Assembly: GCF_029643425.1 (NCBI RefSeq)
Contig: NZ_CP119106.1
Span: 186,001 to 250,000, forward strand
Origin: Isoptericola sp. AK164
Lineage (GTDB): Bacteria; Actinomycetota; Actinomycetes; Actinomycetales; Cellulomonadaceae
DNA: 64,000 bases
Reading direction: 5' to 3'
Position numbers and translations under genes: made by a program. Every line of letters begins with the position of its first letter. Positions within the stretch are counted from its first letter, which is position 1. The notes below the pieces were generated by a model. That model ran no database searches. It saw nothing but the letters and a program-made list of their open reading frames with translations, and was not told the origin of the DNA. Positions 46,975 through 54,831 of the stretch are shown piece by piece.

Positions 46975-47643
46975 GTGCCGTCACCGTCGCAGAAGCAGCC
47001 CGCCCCGCCCGTCGTCGACCCGGTCGTGCTGACCGACCTCGACCCCGGTGAGGCGACCGAGCTCGCCCCCGGTGCCGACCTCGAGGGCCGCGTCCACACC
47101 GGGATCGACGTCGACCGCCTCGAGCTCCGCGGCGCGCAGGCCCACACCTCCCGGCTCGACGGCCTGCGGGCCGGCGAGGCCGACCTGCGGAACCTGACGC
47201 TGACCGAGGTCGTCATGACCCAGGTCGACGTCCCGGTCGTCGCGGGCATCCGCGGCCGGTGGCGGGACGTCGAGCTGCGCGACGCCCGGGTCGGGTCCGC
47301 CGAGCTGTACGAGTCCACCTGGCAGTCCGTGCGGTTCGTCGGCTGCAAGCTGGGCTACGTCAACCTGCGCGGGGCCACCCTGCAGGACGTCGTGTTCGCC
47401 GACTGCCAGATCGACGAGCTCGACCTCGTCCAGGTCCGGGCGACCCGGGTCGCGTTCGAGGGCACGAGCGTCCGCCGGCTCGACGTGCAGGCGTCCACGC
47501 TGCACGACGTCGACCTGCGCGGCGCCGACCTCACCGAGCTGGTCGGGACCGACGCGCTGCGCGGCACCACGGTCACGAGCGAGCAGCTCGCGCAGATCGC
47601 CCCGGTGCTCGCGGCCAACCTCGGCATCACGGTGACGGAGTGA
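46975..47643 (+). CDS. Pentapeptide-repeat-like protein
   Basis: 222 aa from a GTG. A series of degenerate A(D/N)L-type repeats (RLELRGAQAH, EADLRNLTLTEV, YVNLRGATLQDVVFADCQIDEL, DVDLRGADLTEL) forms a right-handed helix; no catalytic residues. Some family members mimic DNA and protect gyrase, but nothing here points to that. The following hydrolase overlaps by 4 bp, so they are co-translated. Confidence 0.8.
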   Translation: MPSPSQKQPAPPVVDPVVLTDLDPGEATELAPGADLEGRVHTGIDVDRLELRGAQAHTSRLDGLRAGEADLRNLTLTEVVMTQVDVPVVAGIRGRWRDVELRDARVGSAELYESTWQSVRFVGCKLGYVNLRGATLQDVVFADCQIDELDLVQVRATRVAFEGTSVRRLDVQASTLHDVDLRGADLTELVGTDALRGTTVTSEQLAQIAPVLAANLGITVTE

Positions 47644-48629
47644 GCGAGGGGCCGACGGCGGACGGCGCCGTCGACGCCGCCCCCGAGCGCCGCCGGGCGA
47701 CCTGGCCCGTCCGGGTCGGGCAGGCCGTCGCCGTCGGGGGCCTGGCCGTCGTGGCCTGGGCCCTCGCGACGGCGTGGGGAGCCGTCGTGCACGGACATCC
47801 CGCCTACGCCGTGCTGCTCGTCCTGACGGTGCTGGGCTGCGTCGCGGCCCTGTGGCGCAGCAGACGCCCGACGACGGCGCGAGGGCGGGCCCGCCGCGTG
47901 CTGGGCGTCGTGCTCACCGTCGCCGCGATCGGCTGGATCGGGGCGATCGCCTGGCTGCGCCCGTTCGTCGCCGTCGAACCCGCCCTGGAGGCGACGGGGT
48001 CCGACGACGTCGTCACGGTGACGCAGACCCCGACCCGGGTCGAGCTGACACCCGTCGGGGAGTCCAGCGGCACGGCCGTCCTGTTCCAGCCGGGCGCCAA
48101 GGTCGAGGCCCGCGCCTACGCCGCCGTGCTGCGCCCCCTGGCCGAGGCCGGCCACACCGTGGTGATCGTCAAGCAGCCCCTGAGCATCGGTTTCCTGGCC
48201 ACCGGTGCGCTCGACGCCGCACGGGCGGACCTGCCCGCCGTCGAGCGCTGGGTCGTGGGTGGGCACTCGCTCGGCGGGGTGGTGGCGGCCATGGAGGCCG
48301 ACGCGGCCGACACCGACGCCACGGCCCCCGCCGTCGGGCTCCTGCTCTACGCCTCCTACCCGGCCGGCGACGTCGGCGACACCCTGACCGCGGCGGTCGA
48401 GTCCGTCTCCGGCACCGAGGACGGCCTGTCCACCCCGGAGGCGATCGAGGCCTCCCGGGCGGACCTGCCCGCGGGCAGCTCGTTCACCGTGGTCGACGGC
48501 GCCGTGCACGCCTTCTTCGGCGACTACGGCCCGCAGCCCGGGGACGGGACCCCGACCATCTCCCACGACGACGCGCGGCAGCAGATCTCTGCCGCGAGCA
48601 GGGCGTTCGTCGACGGACTGAGCGGCTGA
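47640..48629 (+). CDS. Membrane-anchored alpha/beta hydrolase
   Basis: 329 aa from a GTG overlapping the previous stop. Three N-terminal hydrophobic segments (about 25-110) anchor it; the catalytic part lies outside or in the membrane. Nucleophile Ser in GGHSLGG, Asp in SSFTVVDGAVHAFF with the catalytic His; typical of the alpha/beta hydrolase 5 group. Substrate unknown. Confidence 0.8.
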   Translation: MSEGPTADGAVDAAPERRRATWPVRVGQAVAVGGLAVVAWALATAWGAVVHGHPAYAVLLVLTVLGCVAALWRSRRPTTARGRARRVLGVVLTVAAIGWIGAIAWLRPFVAVEPALEATGSDDVVTVTQTPTRVELTPVGESSGTAVLFQPGAKVEARAYAAVLRPLAEAGHTVVIVKQPLSIGFLATGALDAARADLPAVERWVVGGHSLGGVVAAMEADAADTDATAPAVGLLLYASYPAGDVGDTLTAAVESVSGTEDGLSTPEAIEASRADLPAGSSFTVVDGAVHAFFGDYGPQPGDGTPTISHDDARQQISAASRAFVDGLSG

Positions 48630-48680
48630 CCCGCCCGGCCCCGTGCGCGGACACCCTGGCGGCGCCGGTACCGGCTCGGC

Positions 48681-48686
48681 TACGGT
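48681..48686 (+). promoter_or_regulatory. -10 element of a leaderless promoter (two-component operon)
   Basis: TACGGT, last base 7 nt before the GTG start at 48693, no ribosome-binding site. Confidence 0.5.
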
Positions 48687-48692
48687 CGGTCC

Positions 48693-49373
48693 GTGCAGCT
48701 GTTGGTCGTGGAGGACAACGAGCACGTCGCCGGCGCGCTCGTCTCGGTCCTGGGGAAACACGGGTACGACGTCATCCGTGCCGGGGACGGGTCGACGGCG
48801 CTCGACGAGCTGAGCCAGCACACCGACCTGGTGCTGCTGGACCTCGCGCTGCCGGACATGGACGGCTTCGAGGTCTGCCGCCGTATCCGCAAGGTGTCCG
48901 ACACCCCGATCATCATGGTCACGGCCCGCACGCAGCTCGACGCCCGGATCCGCGGGCTGGAGCTCGGGGCGGACGACTACGTCACCAAGCCCTACGACAT
49001 CCGCGAGGTGCTGGCCCGCATCGACGCCGTGCTGCGCCGCGGCCGCGCCCGCGAGTGGGACGGCCGCCAGGAAGCCGCTCGGGTCGAGGTCGCCGGCCTG
49101 CACATCGACCTCGCGGCCCGCGAGGTGCGTCGCCCGGACGACTCCACCGTCTCGCTCACCCGCAAGGAGTACGACCTGCTCGCCCTGCTCGTGCGGCACC
49201 GCGGCACGGCGCTGGCCCGGGAGCGGATCCTGCGGGAGGTCTGGGGGTCGAGCTGGAAGGGGCTCGGGCGCACCCTGGAGGTGCACGTCGCCTCGCTGCG
49301 CCGCAAGCTCGGTGACCCGACCGTCGTCGAGACGGTGCGGGGCGTCGGCTACCGCGTCGCCGGGTCCGCGTGA
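48693..49373 (+). CDS. Response regulator, OmpR type
   Basis: 226 aa. Receiver domain with E8-D9, the phospho-acceptor D50 (LLDLALPD), T77 and K99 (TKPY). DNA-binding winged helix in residues about 130-225 (LTRKEYDLLALLVRHRG, REVWGSSWKGLGRTLEVHVASLRRKLGD). First gene of an operon with the kinase (stop overlaps start by 4 bp) and a TAXI binding protein. Confidence 0.95.
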   Translation: MQLLVVEDNEHVAGALVSVLGKHGYDVIRAGDGSTALDELSQHTDLVLLDLALPDMDGFEVCRRIRKVSDTPIIMVTARTQLDARIRGLELGADDYVTKPYDIREVLARIDAVLRRGRAREWDGRQEAARVEVAGLHIDLAAREVRRPDDSTVSLTRKEYDLLALLVRHRGTALARERILREVWGSSWKGLGRTLEVHVASLRRKLGDPTVVETVRGVGYRVAGSA

Positions 49374-50743
49374 GGGCGCGGCTGACGGCGCTCGTCTACG
49401 TGCCGGTCGCTCTGGTGCTGGTCCTCGTCGGTCTGCTGTACGCCGCGAGCGTCACCCGTGCCCAGCAGCAGGACGTCTTCTTCGACCGGGTGCGGGACGC
49501 CTCGTACCTCACCATCACCGCCCGCCAGGCGATCCTCGCCGACGACCCCGGGATCGTCGCCGTCGACCTCGAGCGCTACCGGCAGGTGTACGGCATCCGG
49601 TCCGCCGTCGTCGACCAGGCCGGGGTGACCCTGGCCGCCGCCGGCCTCGAGGTCGAGGACTACCCGCAGCGGCACACGGCGATCGCCGGACGGCCCAGCG
49701 AGATGACGACGAGCTTCTGGCCGTGGGACGTCGACGAGGTCGTCGTGGCCGAACCCGTCCACGACGGCGAGGACGTCGTCGGGGCGCTGGTGACCGTCTC
49801 GGACACGCAGGCCCTGGAGCGCAACATCTGGCTGAGCTGGGGGCTGCTCACCGCCGGTGGCGTCGCCGTCGCGCTGCTGGCCGTGCTCATCGCGGACCGC
49901 ACCGCCGGCTGGGTGCTGCGCCCCGTGCGCGTGGTGGACGCCGCGATGGAGCGGATGGGTTCGGGCCGCCTCGACGAGCGCATCCCGCCGTCGACCGGGC
50001 CGCCCGAGCTGCGGGAGGTCGTCACCCGGTTCAACGAGATGGCCGAACGCGTCGAGCAGCTGATGCGGCGCCAGCAGGAGTTCGTCGCCAACGCCTCCCA
50101 CGAGCTGCGCAACCCGCTCAACGCCCTGATGCTGCGCATCGAGGGACTCGCGCTGACCGTGCCGCCCGACCAGGTCGACGAGGTCGAGCACGTGCGTGCC
50201 GAGGCCGAGCGCATGGCGCAGATCCTCGACGCCCTGCTGCTGCTCGCCGACGACGCCGGCACGGGCCCCGCCCAGCCGGTGGACCTGGTCGAGCTCGCGG
50301 AGCGGCGCATCGAGGGCTGGCGGCTCGTGGAGCGCGGTCGCGAGGTGCGGCTCACCGCCCCCGACCGGCCGGTGTGGGCCGGCGTCGACCCGACCGCGCT
50401 CGGCACCGCCCTGGACACCATCGTGGACAACGCCCTGAAGTTCTCCCCGCCCGAGGAGCCGCTGGAGATCGTCGTGCACGACGAGCCCGGGCGGCTCGAG
50501 ATCGTGGTGCGGGACCACGGGCCCGGCGTCGCCCCGGACCACCTGGCCCGGCTCACCGAACGGTTCTGGCGCAGCCCGGGCCACAGCAACGTGCGCGGGT
50601 CCGGCCTCGGGCTCGCGATCGCCTCCGAGCTGCTGTCCTCCGCCGGCGGCAGGCTCCGGCTCGAGCTGCCCGACGACGGCGGGCTGCGGGCCCACCTGCA
50701 GGTGCCGGCCTGGGACGACGAGCCCGAGGAGGAGCCCGCATGA
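49370..50743 (+). CDS. Sensor histidine kinase
   Basis: 457 aa from a GTG. Two membrane segments (about 8-28 and 155-180) flank an extracytoplasmic sensor of about 125 residues. HAMP domain, then phospho-acceptor H244 (ANASHELRNPLNAL) and an ATP-binding domain with N box DNALKFSPPEE, DHGPGVAP and GSGLGLAIAS. Intact kinase. Coupled to the response regulator and the downstream TAXI lipoprotein (ATGA overlap), whose ligand it probably senses. Confidence 0.95.
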   Translation: MRARLTALVYVPVALVLVLVGLLYAASVTRAQQQDVFFDRVRDASYLTITARQAILADDPGIVAVDLERYRQVYGIRSAVVDQAGVTLAAAGLEVEDYPQRHTAIAGRPSEMTTSFWPWDVDEVVVAEPVHDGEDVVGALVTVSDTQALERNIWLSWGLLTAGGVAVALLAVLIADRTAGWVLRPVRVVDAAMERMGSGRLDERIPPSTGPPELREVVTRFNEMAERVEQLMRRQQEFVANASHELRNPLNALMLRIEGLALTVPPDQVDEVEHVRAEAERMAQILDALLLLADDAGTGPAQPVDLVELAERRIEGWRLVERGREVRLTAPDRPVWAGVDPTALGTALDTIVDNALKFSPPEEPLEIVVHDEPGRLEIVVRDHGPGVAPDHLARLTERFWRSPGHSNVRGSGLGLAIASELLSSAGGRLRLELPDDGGLRAHLQVPAWDDEPEEEPA

Positions 50744-51702
50744 GGCGCACGATCGGTGCCGTGACCGCTGCCCTGCTGGCCCTCGGCACGCTGGCGGGGT
50801 GCTTCGGCGGCGAGGACAGCTCCTGGTCCGGCCGCCTGCCCGACCGCCTCACGATCGCGACCGGCGGCACCACGGGCATCTACCACGGCTACGGCCAGGC
50901 GCTGGCCGACGTGCTGGCCGAGCAGCACGGCGTCGAGGCCGAGGTGCTGTCGACCGGCGGGTCGGTGGAGAACCTCGCACTGCTGGCGGACGGCGAGGCG
51001 CAGCTCGCGTTCAGCGCGGCCGACGCCGTGGCCGACGCCGTGCACGGCACGGGGGCCTTCGACGCGCCGGTGGACCTGCGTGCGCTGGGCCGCGTCTACG
51101 ACGACTTCGCCCACCTGGTGGTCCCTGCCGACTCACCGGTCGAGGAGCTGGCGGACCTGCGGGGACGTCGCGTGTCGGTCGGTGCCACCGGGTCGGGCAC
51201 GTCGCTCATCGCCCGCCGGGTGCTCGCCGCCGGCCCTCTGCCGGAGTCCGACCTGCGGGTGGTCGAGCTGGGCATCACCGAGTCGCTCGACGCGCTGAGC
51301 ACCGGCCGCATCGACGCGTTCTTCTGGTCCGGCGGGCTGCGGACCCCGGGCCTGGTCGAGCTCGCCGAGGAGACCCCGATCCGGCTGGTCCCGCTCGACG
51401 GCGTCGTCGACGAGCTCCGCGACCGGTACGGTCAGGGCTACCGGCACGGCACGGTCCCCGAGGGCATCTACGGGCTCGAGGCCGACGTCGAGACGCTCGC
51501 CGTGCCGAACATCCTGGTGGTGCCGACCGACCTGCCGGACGACGCCGCCCACGGGCTCGTGGCGACGCTCTTCGGTGCGCGCACCGCCCTCGCCGAGCGG
51601 GCCGCCGCCGCCCAGCTGCTCGACCGGACCCGTGTGATCTACACCGAGCCGGCCCCGCTGCACGACGGGGCGCTGCGCTACTTCCGCGAGGTCAAGGACT
51701 GA
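50740..51702 (+). CDS. TAXI-family solute-binding lipoprotein, without transporter
   Basis: 320 aa. Lipobox LAGC (about residue 19). Family motifs: LTIATGGTTGIYHGYGQALADVL, STGGSVENLALLADGEAQLAF, RVSVGATGSGTSLIARRVL, FFWSGGLRTPGL, AVPNILVVPTDLPD. TAXI proteins normally serve TRAP transporters, but no TRAP membrane subunits follow; the gene is the third in a regulator-kinase operon. A ligand-sensing subunit for the kinase is the best guess. Its last 25 bp overlap the end of the gene on the other strand. Confidence 0.88.
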   Translation: MRRTIGAVTAALLALGTLAGCFGGEDSSWSGRLPDRLTIATGGTTGIYHGYGQALADVLAEQHGVEAEVLSTGGSVENLALLADGEAQLAFSAADAVADAVHGTGAFDAPVDLRALGRVYDDFAHLVVPADSPVEELADLRGRRVSVGATGSGTSLIARRVLAAGPLPESDLRVVELGITESLDALSTGRIDAFFWSGGLRTPGLVELAEETPIRLVPLDGVVDELRDRYGQGYRHGTVPEGIYGLEADVETLAVPNILVVPTDLPDDAAHGLVATLFGARTALAERAAAAQLLDRTRVIYTEPAPLHDGALRYFREVKD

Positions 51703-52829
51703 CCGACCGCGCGGCGGGCCAGGGACCCGGCGGGCGCGGCCTCGGGCAGCGGGGGCACCATCCGGAGCCGGTGCCCGACCCCGCCGCGCCAGGGCGTCTC
51801 CGGCGTCACCGTGGGCGGGTAGCCGTCCGGGTTCGTGCGCTGCCAGCGCCAGTGGTCCCGGCAGATCTCGTCGAGCCCGCGGCGGGCCCGCCATCCGAGC
51901 TCCGTCGCGGCGCGCTCCGGGTCCGCCACCGCCGAGGCCGCCGTCGGGGGCCCGGCGGCGACCATGCGGTACGGCACGGTCCGTCCCGTGACCCGCTCGA
52001 ACGTGCGGATCACGTCGAGGACGCTCGCGGCGCGTCCGGTCCCGAGGTTCCAGGTGGTCATCGGCCGGGCGGCCGTGTCCAGGCCCTCCAGCGCGGCGAC
52101 GTGCCCGTCGGCGACGTCGGCGACGTGCACGACGTCGCGCACCGGCGTGCCGTCCGCGGTGGGGTGCCGTCCGCCGAACACCTCGACGGCGTCCCGGCGT
52201 CCGGCCGCGACCTGTCCGACACGGGTCAGCAGCCCCGTCGCCGAGGAGGCGCCGTCCTCGCCGAGCCGGCCCGAGGGGTGGGCGCCCGCCGTGGTGAAGC
52301 AGCGCAGCACCGCCACCCGCAGCGCCGGGTCGTGGCCGACGAGGTCGGTGAGCAGGTGCTCGTTCGTGGCCAGGCTGCGGCCCAGGGGCGAGACCGGCGC
52401 GAGGGCTGCCGACTCCGCGAGCCGACCGCCGTCGTCGGACGGGCCGTAGACCGCGGCGGACGAGGACAGCACGAGGCGGTGCACCGCGTACCAGGTCATG
52501 CAGCGCAGCAGCGTGAAGAGCGTCGACAGGTTCGTCTCGTAGGTGTCCAGCACGCGGCTGTCGCTCAGTCGCGCGGACCGCAGACCCGCCAGGTGCACGA
52601 CGGCGTCGAAGCGGGCCGTGGCGAAGACGCGCTCCATCGCGTCGATGTCGGCGACGTCGGCGGCGTGCGTCGTCACCTGCCGGCCGGAGACTCCCTCGGC
52701 GCGGGTGAGCGCGGCGGGGCTGCCCGCGCTGAAGTCGTCGACGACGTCGACCGCGTGCCCTGCCTGGAGCAGGGCCAGCACGACGTGGGAACCCAGGTAG
52801 CCGGCCCCACCTGTGACCAGGACCCGCAT
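51678..52829 (-). CDS. UDP-galactose 4-epimerase-like protein lacking catalytic Tyr and Lys
   Basis: 383 aa. NAD-binding TGGAGYLGSH at the N terminus, SSSAAVYG (Ser motif) and TPVRDVVHVADVADGH match GalE. In GalE of E. coli the catalytic pair is Tyr149 and Lys153 in PYGxSK; here the aligned sequence is SPLGRSL, with Leu at 149 and at 153 by direct codon count. The substrate motif YFN is also changed (RCFTTAG). So it keeps the dinucleotide fold but probably cannot epimerise. A role as a binding or regulatory protein is a guess. Ends overlapping the convergent TAXI gene. Confidence 0.85.
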   Translation of the reverse strand: MRVLVTGGAGYLGSHVVLALLQAGHAVDVVDDFSAGSPAALTRAEGVSGRQVTTHAADVADIDAMERVFATARFDAVVHLAGLRSARLSDSRVLDTYETNLSTLFTLLRCMTWYAVHRLVLSSSAAVYGPSDDGGRLAESAALAPVSPLGRSLATNEHLLTDLVGHDPALRVAVLRCFTTAGAHPSGRLGEDGASSATGLLTRVGQVAAGRRDAVEVFGGRHPTADGTPVRDVVHVADVADGHVAALEGLDTAARPMTTWNLGTGRAASVLDVIRTFERVTGRTVPYRMVAAGPPTAASAVADPERAATELGWRARRGLDEICRDHWRWQRTNPDGYPPTVTPETPWRGGVGHRLRMVPPLPEAAPAGSLARRAVGQSLTSRK

Positions 52830-52957
52830 CTGACGTGACCCCCTGAACGACTCGACGTGCTCCACATGGTGGTGGTCGCCGCGCTCGCTCCACAGCAGGA
52901 TTGAGGGAATCCTGAGCATCTCGCGCGTTTCGGGGTGATCTGTGCCACCCTGCGGGC

Positions 52958-53374
52958 ATGGTCCGACTCCTCGCGCGCACCGCCGTCTTCCTCCTCGCCG
53001 CGGCGATCGGTGTCGTCCTCACCGACGTCCTCTTCGACGCCTTCGGCTGGGACACCTTCGACATCGTCTGGGGCGACCCGCTCGGCTTCGTCCTGGCGGT
53101 GGTGATCTTCGCGCTGGCGCAGGCCGTGCTGTCGCCGTTCTTCGCCCAGCTCGCCCGCCGCAACGCCCCGACCCTCGTCGGTGCGGTCGGGCTCATCACG
53201 ACCTACGTCGCGCTGCTGGTGGCCTCCCTGGCCTCCGACGGCCTGACGATCTCCGGGTGGCAGGGCTGGGTGATCGGCCCGATCGTCGTCTGGCTCGTCA
53301 CGATGCTAGCCACGTTCCTGCTGCCGGCCTTCATCCTCAAGCAGGCCGTCGAGGAGCGCCGCGACCGTGACTGA
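52958..53374 (+). CDS. Small four-segment membrane protein, phage-holin-family-like
   Basis: 138 aa with four hydrophobic segments and a short charged tail. Similar in shape to actinobacterial proteins annotated as a superfamily IV phage holin, but no phage genes surround it, so a membrane protein of unknown role is the safer name. Divergent from the GalE-like gene. Confidence 0.7.
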   Translation: MVRLLARTAVFLLAAAIGVVLTDVLFDAFGWDTFDIVWGDPLGFVLAVVIFALAQAVLSPFFAQLARRNAPTLVGAVGLITTYVALLVASLASDGLTISGWQGWVIGPIVVWLVTMLATFLLPAFILKQAVEERRDRD

Positions 53375-53421
53375 CCGGGGACCCGCCGGGGTCGCCGCCG
53401 GTCGCCGCAGGAGGTGACACC

Positions 53422-54690
53422 GTGGGCACGACGCAGGACGGTGCGGTCGGTGTGGTCGGCGGCGGGATCGTCGGGCTCGCCGTGGCGCGCGAGATCGTGC
53501 GGCGACGACCGGGGACCCCGGTGACGGTGCTCGAGGCGGAGGACCGCCTGGGCGCCCACCAGACCGGGCACAACTCCGGCGTCGTGCACGCGGGCATCTA
53601 CTACCGGCCCGGCAGCCTCAAGGCGACGCTGTGCACGCGCGGCCGGAGCCTGCTGCAGGAGTACTGCGCCGAGCACGACCTCCCGTTCGACGAGGTGGGC
53701 AAGCTCGTGGTCGCGGTCGAGGAGTCCGAGCAGGGCCGCTTCGACGCGCTGGAGGCCACGGCGCGCGAGAACGGGGTCCCGGGGCTCCGCCGGCTCGACG
53801 CGGGCGCGATCGCCGACGTCGAGCCGCGCGCCGTCGGCCGGGCGGCGCTGCACTCGCCGCGCACCGCGATCACCGACTTCGGCGCGGTCGCGCGACGGCT
53901 CGGGGCCGACATCGAGGCCGCCGGTGGTCGAGTCCTGCTGAACACCACCGTCACCGGGATCCGGCAGGGTGCCGGCGACGTCACGGTGTCGACGCGGCAC
54001 GGGGCCCGGTCCGGCACCGCCGGCACCTCCGGCGACGGCGGCGCCGAGCGCGGCCGGCACACCGTGAGCCGGCTGGTGGTGTGCGGGGGCCTGCAGTCCG
54101 ACCGGCTCGCCGGCCTCGTCGGGGGAGGGCGGAACCCCGCCATCGTCCCGTTCCGGGGCGAGTACATGGCGGTGCGGCCCGAGAAGCAGGACCTGGTCCG
54201 GGGCATGGTCTACCCGGTGCCGGACCCGCGGTACCCGTTCCTCGGCGTGCACTTCACCCGGACGGTCGACGGCGGGCTGGAGGTCGGGCCCAACGCCGTC
54301 CTGGCGCTGCACCGCAGCTCCTACCGGCGTCTCGCCGTCGGGCCCCGCGACCTCGCCGCGACGCTCACCTGGCCCGGTTTCTGGCGGATGGCCGCGGAGC
54401 ACTGGGTCACGGGCGTCCGGGAGATGTACGGGTCGGCCGTGCCGTCCGCGTTCCTGCGCGCCGCGCAGCGCTACGTCCCGGCGATCGGCGCGACCGACGT
54501 CGTGCGCGGGCGCTGCGGCCTGCGTGCCCAGGCGGTGGCGCGGGACGGGTCCCTCGTCGACGACTTCGTCGTCGAGTCCTCGGACCGCGTCACCGTGGTG
54601 CGCAACGCCCCGTCGCCGGCGGCCACCTCCGGGCTGGCGATCGCCGAGCACGTCGTGGACCGTCTCGGGGGATTCGACGGTTCCGGGTGA
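53422..54690 (+). CDS. lhgO: L-2-hydroxyglutarate oxidase
   Basis: 422 aa from a GTG with GGAGG about 6 nt before. FAD-binding GGGIVGLAVA at the N terminus, the family hallmark GHNSGVVHAGIYYRPGSLKATLC, ITDFGAVAR, and C-terminal GRCGLRAQAVARDGSLVDDF. Oxidises L-2-hydroxyglutarate to 2-oxoglutarate, passing electrons to the membrane quinone pool or oxygen, and thereby removes a side product of the Krebs cycle. Stand-alone gene. Confidence 0.93.
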   Translation: MGTTQDGAVGVVGGGIVGLAVAREIVRRRPGTPVTVLEAEDRLGAHQTGHNSGVVHAGIYYRPGSLKATLCTRGRSLLQEYCAEHDLPFDEVGKLVVAVEESEQGRFDALEATARENGVPGLRRLDAGAIADVEPRAVGRAALHSPRTAITDFGAVARRLGADIEAAGGRVLLNTTVTGIRQGAGDVTVSTRHGARSGTAGTSGDGGAERGRHTVSRLVVCGGLQSDRLAGLVGGGRNPAIVPFRGEYMAVRPEKQDLVRGMVYPVPDPRYPFLGVHFTRTVDGGLEVGPNAVLALHRSSYRRLAVGPRDLAATLTWPGFWRMAAEHWVTGVREMYGSAVPSAFLRAAQRYVPAIGATDVVRGRCGLRAQAVARDGSLVDDFVVESSDRVTVVRNAPSPAATSGLAIAEHVVDRLGGFDGSG

Positions 54691-54703
54691 GACGTCCCGC
54701 GCA

Positions 54704-54768
54704 GGACCTTGGTCCCGACAGCGGGGGGACCTTGGGCGCTTCCGCGCCGCGCGTCGCGTTCCTACGGT
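54704..54768 (+). promoter_or_regulatory. DosR/DevR-box-like pair with a -10 but no gene behind it
   Basis: GGACCTTGGTCC (54704-54715, a perfect palindrome) and GGGACCTTGGGC (54726-54737) are 22-23 bp apart, followed by TACGGT (54763-54768). The arrangement resembles promoters driven by DosR/DevR response regulators in actinobacteria (core GGGAC...GTCCC). Any transcript would run straight into the hairpin at 54773. Confidence 0.4.
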
Positions 54769-54772
54769 GAAG

Positions 54773-54814
54773 GGTGCCCGTCGGGTTCCTGCCGACGAGA
54801 TCCCGGCGGGCACC
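54773..54814. terminator. Hairpin between convergent lhgO and MFS genes
   Basis: Arms GGTGCCCGTCGGG (54773-54785) and CCCGGCGGGCACC (54802-54814) pair at 12 of 13 positions with a 16-nt loop. Confidence 0.65.
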
Positions 54815-54831
54815 AGATCCTGGCAGCGCCG

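Noticed and set aside
52958-53374. Holin-like protein taken as a sign of prophage
   Set aside because: No lysis, tail or integrase genes nearby; small four-segment membrane proteins of this kind are common on actinobacterial chromosomes.
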